Positions 1-8,482 of a DNA stretch of 41,140 nt are shown in pieces. The translations under genes and the position numbers were made by a program. The notes below the pieces were generated by a model. The model had not been told where the DNA came from. It saw nothing but the letters and a program-made list of their open reading frames with translations, and did no database searches. This DNA comes from Candidatus Pacearchaeota archaeon (GTDB lineage: Archaea; Nanobdellota; Nanobdellia; Pacearchaeales; GW2011-AR1), in the NCBI GenBank assembly GCA_016866975.1, contig VGKP01000007.1, positions 1 through 41,140 on the forward strand, given 5' to 3'. Each line of letters begins with the position of its first letter. The stretch's first letter is position 1.

Positions 1-110
1 CCGATGAAAACCACACCTTTCAAGGTGTGGTGGTTCCCGAGCATCTCCAAAAACGAGCGCCTGCAACAAACCTCGGCTTTTAAGCCGAGGTGGCGCATCG
101 TTTTTGTGAT
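1..110. repeat. Two-domain hairpin element, copy 1 (left edge cut by the window)
   Basis: CCACACC-tttcaa-GGTGTGG inside [CGGGAA]CC/GGTTCCCG, then AAAAACGAGCGCC...CCTCGGCTTttAAGCCGAGG...GGCGC-A-TCGTTTTT. Identical to 13671-13780 except for one base. Confidence 0.9.
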
Positions 111-133
111 GTTAACTCATAGTTTTTCGCGGT

Positions 134-505
134 ATGCACTTGAGCATATCCTTCAAGAACGATGCTACTATTTTGCAGGCTTGGATGAGACTAGTAATGT
201 TGAGAATAGACGACTTTTTCGATGTGGTAGTTACTGCTGCGGATGTTAGAAAACAGAAAACTTCTACTGCCCCATTTAAGATGGCTTTAAGAGAACTTGG
301 AGTGGAGCCAAATGAAGCAATGATGGTTGGAGATAGAGTTGAGAGAGATGTGAATACTGCTAAAAAATTGGGTTTGAAGACGTGTTATGCTAGGTATGGC
401 GAGCGGAGAGCGGGCAAAGAGCCTTTGGAGAAAGGCACAAGCGGGGCTGATTTTGAATTAGAGGATATTTCTGATTTATTGGAAATTACAAAGAAAATTG
501 AGTGA
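134..505 (+). pseudogene. HAD-family hydrolase, C-terminal fragment
   Basis: FFDVVVTAADV...KTSTAPFKMALRELGVEPNEAMMVGDRVERDVNTAKKLGLKTCYARYG matches the HAD motif III/IV region. The N-terminal half with motif I is absent and replaced by hairpin element copy 1. Confidence 0.65.
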
Positions 506-571
506 AAAAAGATATAACTATTAAGTAGTTAAAAAAGAAAGGTTTATATACCCTCATGTGAGCTAAAAGCC

Positions 572-1492
572 ATGATTAAATACAGAAACATGGTAGATGT
601 ATTCAGGTCAGATTTTAAACTTCCACCAATAGAAATGGACATTCCGAGGTCTAGGAAAGTCGAAATACCTACCGCGCAAATTGATGATGAGGAATTTAGC
701 GAGTTCGGGCAGTTAAGCGAAATATTAATCTGTCCTGGAAGTAATATTATAGCAGAATTAGCTTATAATGGAAAAATACAATGCAGGAATGATGAGTCTG
801 AGGCGTCTAAAATGGCCCTCGAGCCCCAGGATTTCCCAGTAATTAACCCTTTATTTCACTCTGAAAATCTTGTTTCTTCAGCCAAGGGAGTATATACTTT
901 TAAAACAAAATTGGCTGTGTGCAGAAAAGTTTCTCTCCCGTCTGTTGAAGATATTAAGAAAAGCTTGCCTTCTAAAATAAGGTCAAAGTATGTTTCTAGT
1001 ATAACTCTGCCTGAAAAACTTAGAAGAATAATTCCTGATTCAGGAAATCTAGAAGAAATTCTTGGAGAAGTAGCAATATATCTGCCGTTAATATTCAACG
1101 ATAATCCCCGAAAAAGTGGATATTTTTCATTTAAGGCATTGATGGAAGAGTTTTTATCTATTGGAAAAATAAGCGGTGACTGCAAGGCAGTAAGCACAGT
1201 CACTGCCGCAATCTTGAACTCTCTGGGTCTTCCAGCCAGAACAATTTCAGGTTCAATAACCGCTTTAAAAGAAGGTGCTCCTGCAACAGGCCATGCTTGG
1301 ACAGAAACCTATATTCCAGGCAATGTATTCGGAGGATATTGGATCCCTGTAGATATGGCTATGGGGACAATTAAAGACTATCCCTTTCATGGAAGGAGAT
1401 ACACGCTCAACGGAGCACATTTGCCAAAGTTCTTGAATGAAGGCGCTAATACTGCAAGTCTTAAATTACAATATACAAATTCCTTAGATTAA
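572..1492 (+). CDS. Transglutaminase-like domain protein
   Basis: Cys-His-Asp layout: GDCKAVSTVTAAILNSLGLPAR ... GHAWTETYI ... YWIPVD. Confidence 0.8.
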   Translation: MIKYRNMVDVFRSDFKLPPIEMDIPRSRKVEIPTAQIDDEEFSEFGQLSEILICPGSNIIAELAYNGKIQCRNDESEASKMALEPQDFPVINPLFHSENLVSSAKGVYTFKTKLAVCRKVSLPSVEDIKKSLPSKIRSKYVSSITLPEKLRRIIPDSGNLEEILGEVAIYLPLIFNDNPRKSGYFSFKALMEEFLSIGKISGDCKAVSTVTAAILNSLGLPARTISGSITALKEGAPATGHAWTETYIPGNVFGGYWIPVDMAMGTIKDYPFHGRRYTLNGAHLPKFLNEGANTASLKLQYTNSLD

Positions 1493-1527
1493 CTTATGAA
1501 AAGAATTTTTACAGAATAAATTTTTTA

Positions 1528-1649
1528 ATGTCAAGGAACTTGACTAAAACTCCAGCTTTTAAGCTGGAGTTGTTCCTTGAGCATCCAAAAAACGAGCGCC
1601 TGCAACAAACCTCGGCTTTTAAGCCGAGGTGGCGCATCGTTTTTGTGAT
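1528..1649. repeat. Two-domain hairpin element, copy 2
   Basis: TCAAGGAAC...ACTCCAGCTTttAAGCTGGAGT...GTTCCTTGA, then the same second domain as copy 1 (CGAGCGCCtgcaacaaaCCTCGGCTTTTAAGCCGAGGtGGCGC). Confidence 0.9.
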
Positions 1650-1673
1650 ATACCTCAATTATAGTTCTTTACT

Positions 1674-2108
1674 ATGAAAGAAGTAAGAGAAAGCTTGTCA
1701 GGGTACTTTTTCAAAAAAAGAACAATAAATGATATAAAAAGAGCCAGGCAAACTTTGTTAAATTCAGATTTTTCTGATATAGACCGGCCAGAATATGATA
1801 GGTGCTTGGGAATTTTAGATAAAGATGAAAAAAATTTTAAGCTGTTAGGCAGTTGGTATCCTAATGTGATAAGCCTTTTAGGCATTATTGGAACAGCAAG
1901 CCATTTATATCGCTATATATCTCAAGGAGACGAAGATATTTCCACTTTGGCCTGAGCAACATTTATAGGGCTATCAACTATTTCATTCGGAGAATCATTC
2001 AAAGGATTTATATCAATTTATACTCGCAAGCATGTAACTGATGTGAGACTGCTGCATATAAATATTGAAAATTATTTCAGAGAGTCTGACGGAGAGCTTG
2101 AAAATTAA
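1674..2108 (+). pseudogene. Small predicted membrane protein interrupted by an in-frame TGA
   Basis: ORF 1674..1955 stops at TGA 1953-1955. The same frame stays open to TAA 2106-2108 (ATFIGLSTISFGESFKGFISIYTRKHVTDVRLLHINIENYFRESDGELEN). Confidence 0.5.
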
Positions 2109-2151
2109 TGCTCTCTGCCAAGCTATCTGTTTTTTTAAGCAAATTAAAAAA

Positions 2152-2376
2152 TTAAAGATAGATTTTTGCTGAGCCGAATTTACCAAGGAAGGGCCCTTTG
2201 CCTTTTGGCCCGTGGCAGTCAGAGCCGTATGTGTTTATAATTCCTAGTTTCTCTGCAAGTGATGCAAAGTAGTGGTTGATAAGGCTTTGACTGGCCGCGT
2301 GGTCTTTGTCGTTTCCTTTGTAATTGTATAATTCGACCCCATCTAATCCATGAGCTGCAAGATCTTTTAATTTCAC
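2152..2376 (-). pseudogene. PHP-domain metal-dependent phosphoesterase, C-terminal fragment
   Basis: GLDGVELYNYKGNDKDHAASQSLINHYFASLAEKLGIINTYGSDCHGPKGKGPFLGKFG is typical of a PHP C-terminus (GSDCHG). The N-terminal HxH motif is missing. Confidence 0.6.
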
Positions 2377-2626
2377 CTTTTTTTATTAAGTGGGCTGCTG
2401 CCCCATTCATGCAGATTACCCCAGAATTTGAAACTCCTTCAATAACGTATGTTTCCAATCTGGCTCCGCTTGTTACACTTACAACTAATACTTTCTGACC
2501 TGCCCAGAGTCCAGACTTTTCTATTAAATCTTTATCGATAGTAATGCTTCCAACATAATTAACATTGGCTTCAGTAACAGTTGCGAGATGAATCTTAGAA
2601 CATATCATTTCTCTCATTTTTCCCAC
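2377..2626 (-). pseudogene. panD: Aspartate 1-decarboxylase, 3'-truncated
   Basis: MREMICSKIHLATVTEANVNYVGSITIDKDLIEKSGLWAGQKVLVVSVTSGARLETYVIEGVSNSGVICMNGAAAHLIKKGE matches the PanD core including the GS processing site. The C-terminus is lost at the junction with the PHP fragment. Confidence 0.75.
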
Positions 2627-3212
2627 CTCCTTTTAGTTTTTTACACATAATTGCCCATGTATAACCCTTATTATCTCGCCTTTCCCCAATTTTTTTAAAT
2701 CCTAAGCCTCTGTGAAATCTCATAGAAACTTCATTGCTAATTCCCAAAGGAGTTTGCGTGGCTATCTCACCAATTACATAATGATATCCCTTCTCTGATA
2801 ATTCTCTATAGAATGAACTTTCAATTGCAATCGTAACTCTCCCAGAAACGCCTTTTTTCTTAGCTATGTGCCTTAGATAAACGTAATTATCTTTCAATAT
2901 AAATTGATGCTCTCCTGTAACGTATTGACCCAACTGTTCTCCGCTTTGTTCTAACCAGCAGCTTTTTGTGTAAGCTGCTATGTATCCTTCAGCTCCTGAA
3001 CCATTGTCATAAACTCTTAAAAATTTATTTCCATTATTTAAGAATCTCTCAATTTCTTCTTTTCCCATCAAGTTCACAAGAAATCCCTCTTTCCTTGCAA
3101 TATCGGGATCTTTTGTTAAGATGTTCTGTTCTTGCTGAATTTGGAGTATTCTTTCTATGTCTGATAGTGTCAATGCCCTTACAGCCTTTTCGTTTATTTG
3201 TGTTCTTTCCAT
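2595..3212 (-). CDS. GNAT-family N-acetyltransferase
   Basis: Fold-level resemblance: VRALTLSDIERILQIQ...YIAAY...YHYVIGEIATQTPLGISNEVSMRFHRGLGFKKIGE. Confidence 0.6.
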   Translation of the reverse strand: MERTQINEKAVRALTLSDIERILQIQQEQNILTKDPDIARKEGFLVNLMGKEEIERFLNNGNKFLRVYDNGSGAEGYIAAYTKSCWLEQSGEQLGQYVTGEHQFILKDNYVYLRHIAKKKGVSGRVTIAIESSFYRELSEKGYHYVIGEIATQTPLGISNEVSMRFHRGLGFKKIGERRDNKGYTWAIMCKKLKGGGKNERNDMF

Positions 3213-3325
3213 GTCACTTTATGACTTTTTGTCACAATAGAGTAACAAAGATAATAATAAAACTATTTTAGATAATGTTTGTCAAATAGCAATATTTATA
3301 TAGCTAAATAGATAATAGTTAAATT

Positions 3326-4297
3326 ATGGACTTAAAAGATAAAAAACTGCTGTATTTACTTGATTTGAATTCAAGGGCGAAAGAATCAGAATTAGCAAAG
3401 CAACTTAATACCAGCAAACAAGTCGTAAACTACAGAATTAAAAAGTTAGAACAAGAAGGAATTATTAAAAAATTTCAGACTGTGCTTAACCTTGGTTCTT
3501 TGGGAGTCAATATCTATGCAAATGTTTATTTTAAGTTGACAGATTTGAATAAGAAAAATGAAAAAGAGTTATTAGATTTTCTATTAGATAATCCGGATGT
3601 AGGATATATTGGTCTAATGGGTGGAAGATATGACTTATCAATAGTTTTGACTGCTAAAAATCTACAAGAATTAGATAAAAGTTTAAGTAATATCGTAAAA
3701 CGTTTTCCAAATTACTTGCGAAACTACAATATCTCTTTAAGACTGGCAGGATACAAATTTCATAAAAAATATCTTGTTGAATCAAAAATTAAAGAAGAAA
3801 AGAAAATAATGCATAATGAATTCTCAGCAATCAAGTTAGATACAATTGATAAAAATATTTTACTAATGTTAACTGATAGTTCTAGAATACCCTTAGTAGA
3901 AATTAGTGAAAAAATAAATATTCCATTCTCTACCGTTAGAACAAGAGTTAAAAATCTTGAATCAGGGGGGATCATATCAGGATATTCGCTCTTGTTTGAC
4001 TTAAATAAAATCGGAATGAACAATTATAAACTTTTTATTAATGCTAAAGACAAATCTGAGGAAGTTAGCCATAAATTGTTTTCTTTTGCAGAATCACATA
4101 AAAATATTATTTGGTTTTTTAAAACATTGGGCGAACACGACTACGAATTTAGAATTGAAGCAGAAAGTCTAGAGAAATATCAGGAAATTATTAAGGAAAT
4201 TCGCTCTGAATTTGTTGATGCATTAGAAGAAATAGAAACATTGATAGTATTCAAAGAATTAAAAGAAGATTATGGTGCAATTTTGAGTAAGAAATAA
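3326..4297 (+). CDS. Lrp/AsnC-family regulator with two tandem HTH-RAM halves
   Basis: Two Lrp HTHs: DLKDKKLLYLLDLNSRAKESELAKQLNTSKQVVNYRIKKLEQEGIIKKF and KLDTIDKNILLMLTDSSRIPLVEISEKINIPFSTVRTRVKNLESGGIISGY. Confidence 0.8.
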   Translation: MDLKDKKLLYLLDLNSRAKESELAKQLNTSKQVVNYRIKKLEQEGIIKKFQTVLNLGSLGVNIYANVYFKLTDLNKKNEKELLDFLLDNPDVGYIGLMGGRYDLSIVLTAKNLQELDKSLSNIVKRFPNYLRNYNISLRLAGYKFHKKYLVESKIKEEKKIMHNEFSAIKLDTIDKNILLMLTDSSRIPLVEISEKINIPFSTVRTRVKNLESGGIISGYSLLFDLNKIGMNNYKLFINAKDKSEEVSHKLFSFAESHKNIIWFFKTLGEHDYEFRIEAESLEKYQEIIKEIRSEFVDALEEIETLIVFKELKEDYGAILSKK

Positions 4298-4779
4298 GAA
4301 AGTTCAGATTTTGGGCTAGAGTAGAGAGAAATTTTGCTTTAAACGTACCTCGAAAAGACAAGGTAGATAAGTTCAGAAACAATCAGAGTGAAAATGCACC
4401 AGATAGATTTGTCGCCTATACTAAAGATGAAAAAGGCAAGAAAACTATTTTGAATTAAAACTATTGTTTAAGATATATTATTCTAAGATCAAAAAGGAAG
4501 AAATTAAAAATAGCAGAGTTAATCTAAACTTATGGAGTTTATCAGAGCTTTTGAGAACCTTACAAGAAATGATGTAAAAATAGCCGGCGGTAAAGGAGAA
4601 TATCTTTTAACTGAGATGGAAAGAACGCCTCAGGGATAAGTACAATCCCACATTTGTCTGGATTATAAATTTCGTCAAGTGCTTTCTCCAGTGTATCCTC
4701 TGAGATATTAAATATCTGATTTCTCATGTAAAAATCCTTACTCTAAAGTGTTTAATTGTATGTAGTTTGATATGTTAAA

Positions 4780-4852
4780 TGGGGTATCTGGGAATCGCAC
4801 CCAGGCCGCCGCCACCCCATGGCGGAATCCTACTAAGCTGGACCAATACCCC
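4780..4852 (-). tRNA. tRNA-Pro (GGG)
   Basis: Minus strand GGGGTAT...CCGCC-ATGGGGT-GGCGG...CTGGGTGCGATTCCCAG-ATACCCC. The anticodon loop ATGGGGT gives GGG. Confidence 0.92.
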
Positions 4853-5065
4853 ATAAGGGAACTACGTTGCCCTTATCAACCCTCCTTATAATACTCCATA
4901 AGGGAACTACGTTGCCCTTATCAACCCTCCTTATAATACTCCATAAGGGAACTACGTTGCCCTTATCAACCCTCCTTATAATACTCCATAAGGGAACTAC
5001 GTTGCCCTTATCAACCCTCCTTATAATACTCCATAAGGGAACTACGTTGCCCTTATCAACCCTCT
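4853..5065. repeat. Perfect tandem array of a 45-bp unit (4 full copies plus 1 partial)
   Basis: Unit ATAAGGGAACTACGTTGCCCTTATCAACCCTCCTTATAATACTCC at 4853, 4898, 4943, 4988 and 5033 (partial). Confidence 0.97.
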
Positions 5066-5114
5066 CAAAAATGTAGATGGGAGGGTTTTTAAATGAATTC
5101 TATTCGTTTCTTAT

Positions 5115-6242
5115 ATGAGATTTGAGATTATAGCAAAAGACGATAAAACAAAAGCAAGGACAGGAAAATTGATGACAAAATCAGGGCCTATTGAAACACC
5201 ATTCTTCATGCCTGTGGCTACAAAAACTGCTGGAAAGCATATATCTAGTGATGACTTAGAGATTATGCAAGCTGATACCATAATTTCAAACTCTTTTATA
5301 CTGTTCTTGAGACCAGGAGTTGAAGTGATAAAGAATAAAGGTGGCATTGCTAAGTTTATGGCCTATCACGGAAAAGTTTTCACAGATTCTGGAGGATTTC
5401 AGATGTATTCTCCAGCATTATACTTAAGTTCTGAAGAATTTGGAGTAAATTTCAGAAACCCTTATAGTGGGGAAAAAATATTCATGACACCTGAAGAAAA
5501 CATGGAGATACAAATTGGACTTGGCAGCGATGTTGCAATGTGTCTAGATACAATGCCTATGATAGAAGAATCAAAAGAATCAATAAAAGAGGCAGTGAGA
5601 AAGACTACTCTTTGGGCCAAGAGGTGCAAGAAGCATCATGATTTCGTCCAAAAAGATATTCCTGATTCTAATAGGCAGATTCTGTTTGGAATAATTCAAG
5701 GAGGTATTCATAAGGATCTTAGAGAAGAATCGGCCAGAGAACTCTTAGCCATTGATTTTGAAGGGTATTCAATTGGAGGATTAGCATTGGGAGAGCCTAA
5801 AAAAGATGAATATAGAATGATTGAAACTGTCAAGAGTATAATTCCTGAAAATAAACCTATATATCTTATGGGTATAGGTCATCCTTTGGAATTGTTGGAA
5901 GCAATCTCCAGAGGAATAGATATGTTTGATTCTCGTTTTCCTACAAAATCAGCAAGACATGGGACACTATTTACATCATCTGGAAAAGTCACAATAACAA
6001 ACCTTCAATACAAAAATGACTCTAATCCTTTGGATCTTGAATGTGATTGTTTTGTATGCAAGAAATATGGCAAAGCCTATCTAAGGCATCTTCTCATAGA
6101 GGAAGAACCTGTAGGTATGAGATTTGCCAGCTATCATAATCTCTTCTTTTTGCAGAAACTAATGAGGGATGCGCGGGAAGCGATTAAGGCAGGGACATTT
6201 TCAAAATTGCTTGAGAAGTATAGAAAGATTTACACGGAATAA
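5115..6242 (+). CDS. tgt: tRNA-guanine/queuine transglycosylase, bacterial-type
   Basis: FTDSGGFQMYS, GIIQGGIHKDLREESARELLAIDFEGYSIGGLALGEPK, zinc motif CDCFVCKKYGKAYLRHL; ~375 aa with no PUA domain. Confidence 0.88.
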   Translation: MRFEIIAKDDKTKARTGKLMTKSGPIETPFFMPVATKTAGKHISSDDLEIMQADTIISNSFILFLRPGVEVIKNKGGIAKFMAYHGKVFTDSGGFQMYSPALYLSSEEFGVNFRNPYSGEKIFMTPEENMEIQIGLGSDVAMCLDTMPMIEESKESIKEAVRKTTLWAKRCKKHHDFVQKDIPDSNRQILFGIIQGGIHKDLREESARELLAIDFEGYSIGGLALGEPKKDEYRMIETVKSIIPENKPIYLMGIGHPLELLEAISRGIDMFDSRFPTKSARHGTLFTSSGKVTITNLQYKNDSNPLDLECDCFVCKKYGKAYLRHLLIEEEPVGMRFASYHNLFFLQKLMRDAREAIKAGTFSKLLEKYRKIYTE

Positions 6243-6628
6243 TTATTCTTTAGTTTTATGAATGCATAGAAAAATAAGTAAGAGGTTAATGAAAAATATC
6301 ATATAGATTACAGACCTTGATGATGTGTACTTCTCTTAATTAATGATAAAACTGGGATTGTAGCAAAATATTGAAACTCATGAAGAAGATTTTGAAAGCC
6401 TCAAAGAAGGCTTACAAGGTTTTTGAAACTCTTAAAGATTATTTACAGAATTCGATTTTCAACTATTTTTCTTTGAAAAAATAAATATTAATAACTACAT
6501 AATAGTAACAAATAGAAAGATCTAAATAGACTTCGATTCAGCTATTTTAATGAAGAAAGACAAATCCCAATTAGGATACGTTAGTAATTGGATTAATAAA
6601 AGAAGTCAGAAACCAGAGGTAAAATAAA

Positions 6629-7039
6629 ATGGCACTCTTAACAAGAATATTTGGAAAAAGAATACAAGGAGAAGACTTAGACAACGTTTTAAAAAATCTA
6701 GGGCATAGATCCGCTGAACAAGAAATGCGTCCACTGGAAAAGTGGACAGCTTCATATCATGGTAGACTTAGAACTAAAGTTAAAGGTGATGGAATCGAAG
6801 TTGACTTATATCTTTTTAGAGAAATGTACCATAATAATGATGGAACTATAGGTTTAGATTTTGAAAATGGAGGCACACCTATGCAAACAAGTTGCGGAGG
6901 AAGACGGTCTAGAGAAGAAAGATTTTATACCCGTGATGTGAAACATTATCAAGGATTAATTCCATATTCAGACTTAGCTGAGGAACTTACATCCTTGGTC
7001 GGTCATAAAAGCGCTTTAAATAGAAGTGCTAAAAAATGA
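6629..7039 (+). CDS. Hypothetical protein
   Basis: 136-aa ORF preceded by a GAAAGATCTAAATA-like promoter. Confidence 0.5.
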   Translation: MALLTRIFGKRIQGEDLDNVLKNLGHRSAEQEMRPLEKWTASYHGRLRTKVKGDGIEVDLYLFREMYHNNDGTIGLDFENGGTPMQTSCGGRRSREERFYTRDVKHYQGLIPYSDLAEELTSLVGHKSALNRSAKK

Positions 7040-7151
7040 GAACTAATACCTGCAGCCATTGGCAAGAATCCAATGAAGGACTTTAATAATAAAGATTTTA
7101 AAATATTTTAATAAATCCAATTATTATGCGGCTCTTGTCTCATTTTTTCAT

Positions 7152-7718
7152 TTAGTGCTCCTTGAGATACTTGATTAGGTCTTGACTCATGAGAGGTTCT
7201 CCTTTCACTATTGCATAACGATATGGCAGAATTGTAGATTCAACGTCATTTATCCTTATCTCCACTTCATCCTGGAATTTAATTTTATCAAATGAAGTCC
7301 CTTCTATTATCTTTTTCACTGTATAGACAGCATTGTCCGTGCTCATCTGCATCTTACCTATATTAAAAGATGGAAGGCCTGGAATGAATCTTGTCAACTC
7401 TTCTTGTGTTCTTTTTCTCGGAGGATTGTCTCCCAGGATGCCTCCGAAGATGAAATATTTGAAAGGTCTTGCATTTTGAGGTGAGAGCAAATGAGGAGAT
7501 TCAGGATCTAAGATACAGGCATCATTAAGACCTAGTTCTTTGACTGATTCCTTGGAGACTTTTCCCAATGAAGAGAGTGTTTCTCGATCTTTCAAGTCTT
7601 TGACGTTTGTGAAATGGAGATTTTCTTTTCCTACTATCTTGGAGATGTGTGTGTATTCTATGAGTGTCCATTCACCTACTTGTGGTTCTAAGTGTTCTAT
7701 GATGAAGATTTTATTCAT
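7152..7718 (-). CDS. Predicted SAM-dependent RNA methyltransferase (SFM1/DUF431-like SPOUT)
   Basis: MNKIFIIEHLEPQVGEWTLIEYTHISKIVG...CILDPESPHLLSPQNARPFKYFIFGGILGDNPPRKRTQEEL. The start was moved to an internal ATG. Confidence 0.7.
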   Translation of the reverse strand: MNKIFIIEHLEPQVGEWTLIEYTHISKIVGKENLHFTNVKDLKDRETLSSLGKVSKESVKELGLNDACILDPESPHLLSPQNARPFKYFIFGGILGDNPPRKRTQEELTRFIPGLPSFNIGKMQMSTDNAVYTVKKIIEGTSFDKIKFQDEVEIRINDVESTILPYRYAIVKGEPLMSQDLIKYLKEH

Positions 7719-7772
7719 ACTTGTGTATAATAAAACTAATTTAAAAATCATTCGTGATCAATATTAAGGAAA

Positions 7773-8249
7773 CTACTTTTTGTTCTTAGTAACTTTCTCC
7801 CACCATGTTCCAAATCCCCAAACTTTTCCTGTATCGCTATATGCTAGGACGAGAAAAGCGAATAGATAGATGATATGATCATCGATGAATGGATGGTTTG
7901 TTGGTGGAAGAAGTGCAGACCACATGAGTAAAGACATTGCAGCTCCTGAAAAACATCCTAGACGTGTAGCAATTCCAAATGTGCAAGATATTCCTATTCC
8001 TAAAAGACCAAGCATAAATAACCAGGCTACGATGTCATAGGGGGCAATCGTATTGTAGAACTCTTTTAATGGGCCATGGACAGCTTTTGATAGGAATCCG
8101 AGTGTTGGAGATACGCCGTTTATCCAAGCTTTACCAGATTGAGTGGCAAATCCTAGTCCGAACAATTTATCAAAAAATGCCCAGAGAAATAGAAGACCGA
8201 GCGAAATTCTTAAGAGCGCTAAATAAACCTCTTTTTTTGTGTGCTTCAT
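7773..8249 (-). CDS. DoxX-like membrane protein
   Basis: Four hydrophobic helices, LLRISLGLLFLWAFFDKLFGLGFAT...GIATRLG.... Confidence 0.65.
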   Translation of the reverse strand: MKHTKKEVYLALLRISLGLLFLWAFFDKLFGLGFATQSGKAWINGVSPTLGFLSKAVHGPLKEFYNTIAPYDIVAWLFMLGLLGIGISCTFGIATRLGCFSGAAMSLLMWSALLPPTNHPFIDDHIIYLFAFLVLAYSDTGKVWGFGTWWEKVTKNKK

Positions 8250-8338
8250 ATACTTGAATATCTTACATCTTCTTAAATCTTTTTATAAGGTGATTTTGAG
8301 AGAAAAGCTTAAAGAGACTCTTTTCTCGATAGTGTTGT

Positions 8339-8420
8339 GCCCAGATCGCATAATGGCATTGCGCCGCACTCGAAATGCGGTTTCCGCAAGGATCTCGAGG
8401 TTCGATTCCTCGTCTGGGCG
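8339..8420 (+). tRNA. tRNA-Ser (CGA)
   Basis: GCCCAGA...CCGCA-CTCGAAA-TGCGG, long variable arm, GAGGTTCGATTCCTC-TCTGGGC. Confidence 0.92.
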
Positions 8421-8482
8421 TTTTCCTGGATTAATAAGATCGAGAGAGTTAAAATTAAATAAGCCTTAATTAGAGTAAAAAC

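Noticed and set aside
4-249. 81-aa ORF at the left edge
   Set aside because: Translates hairpin element copy 1; no coding evidence.
4853-5065. CRISPR array
   Set aside because: The 45-bp units are contiguous with no variable spacers and no cas genes nearby.
4867-5076. ORF encoding five copies of MPLSTLLIILHKGTT
   Set aside because: Artefact of the in-frame 45-bp (15-codon) tandem repeat; the repeat is better explained as tRNA-Pro upstream DNA.
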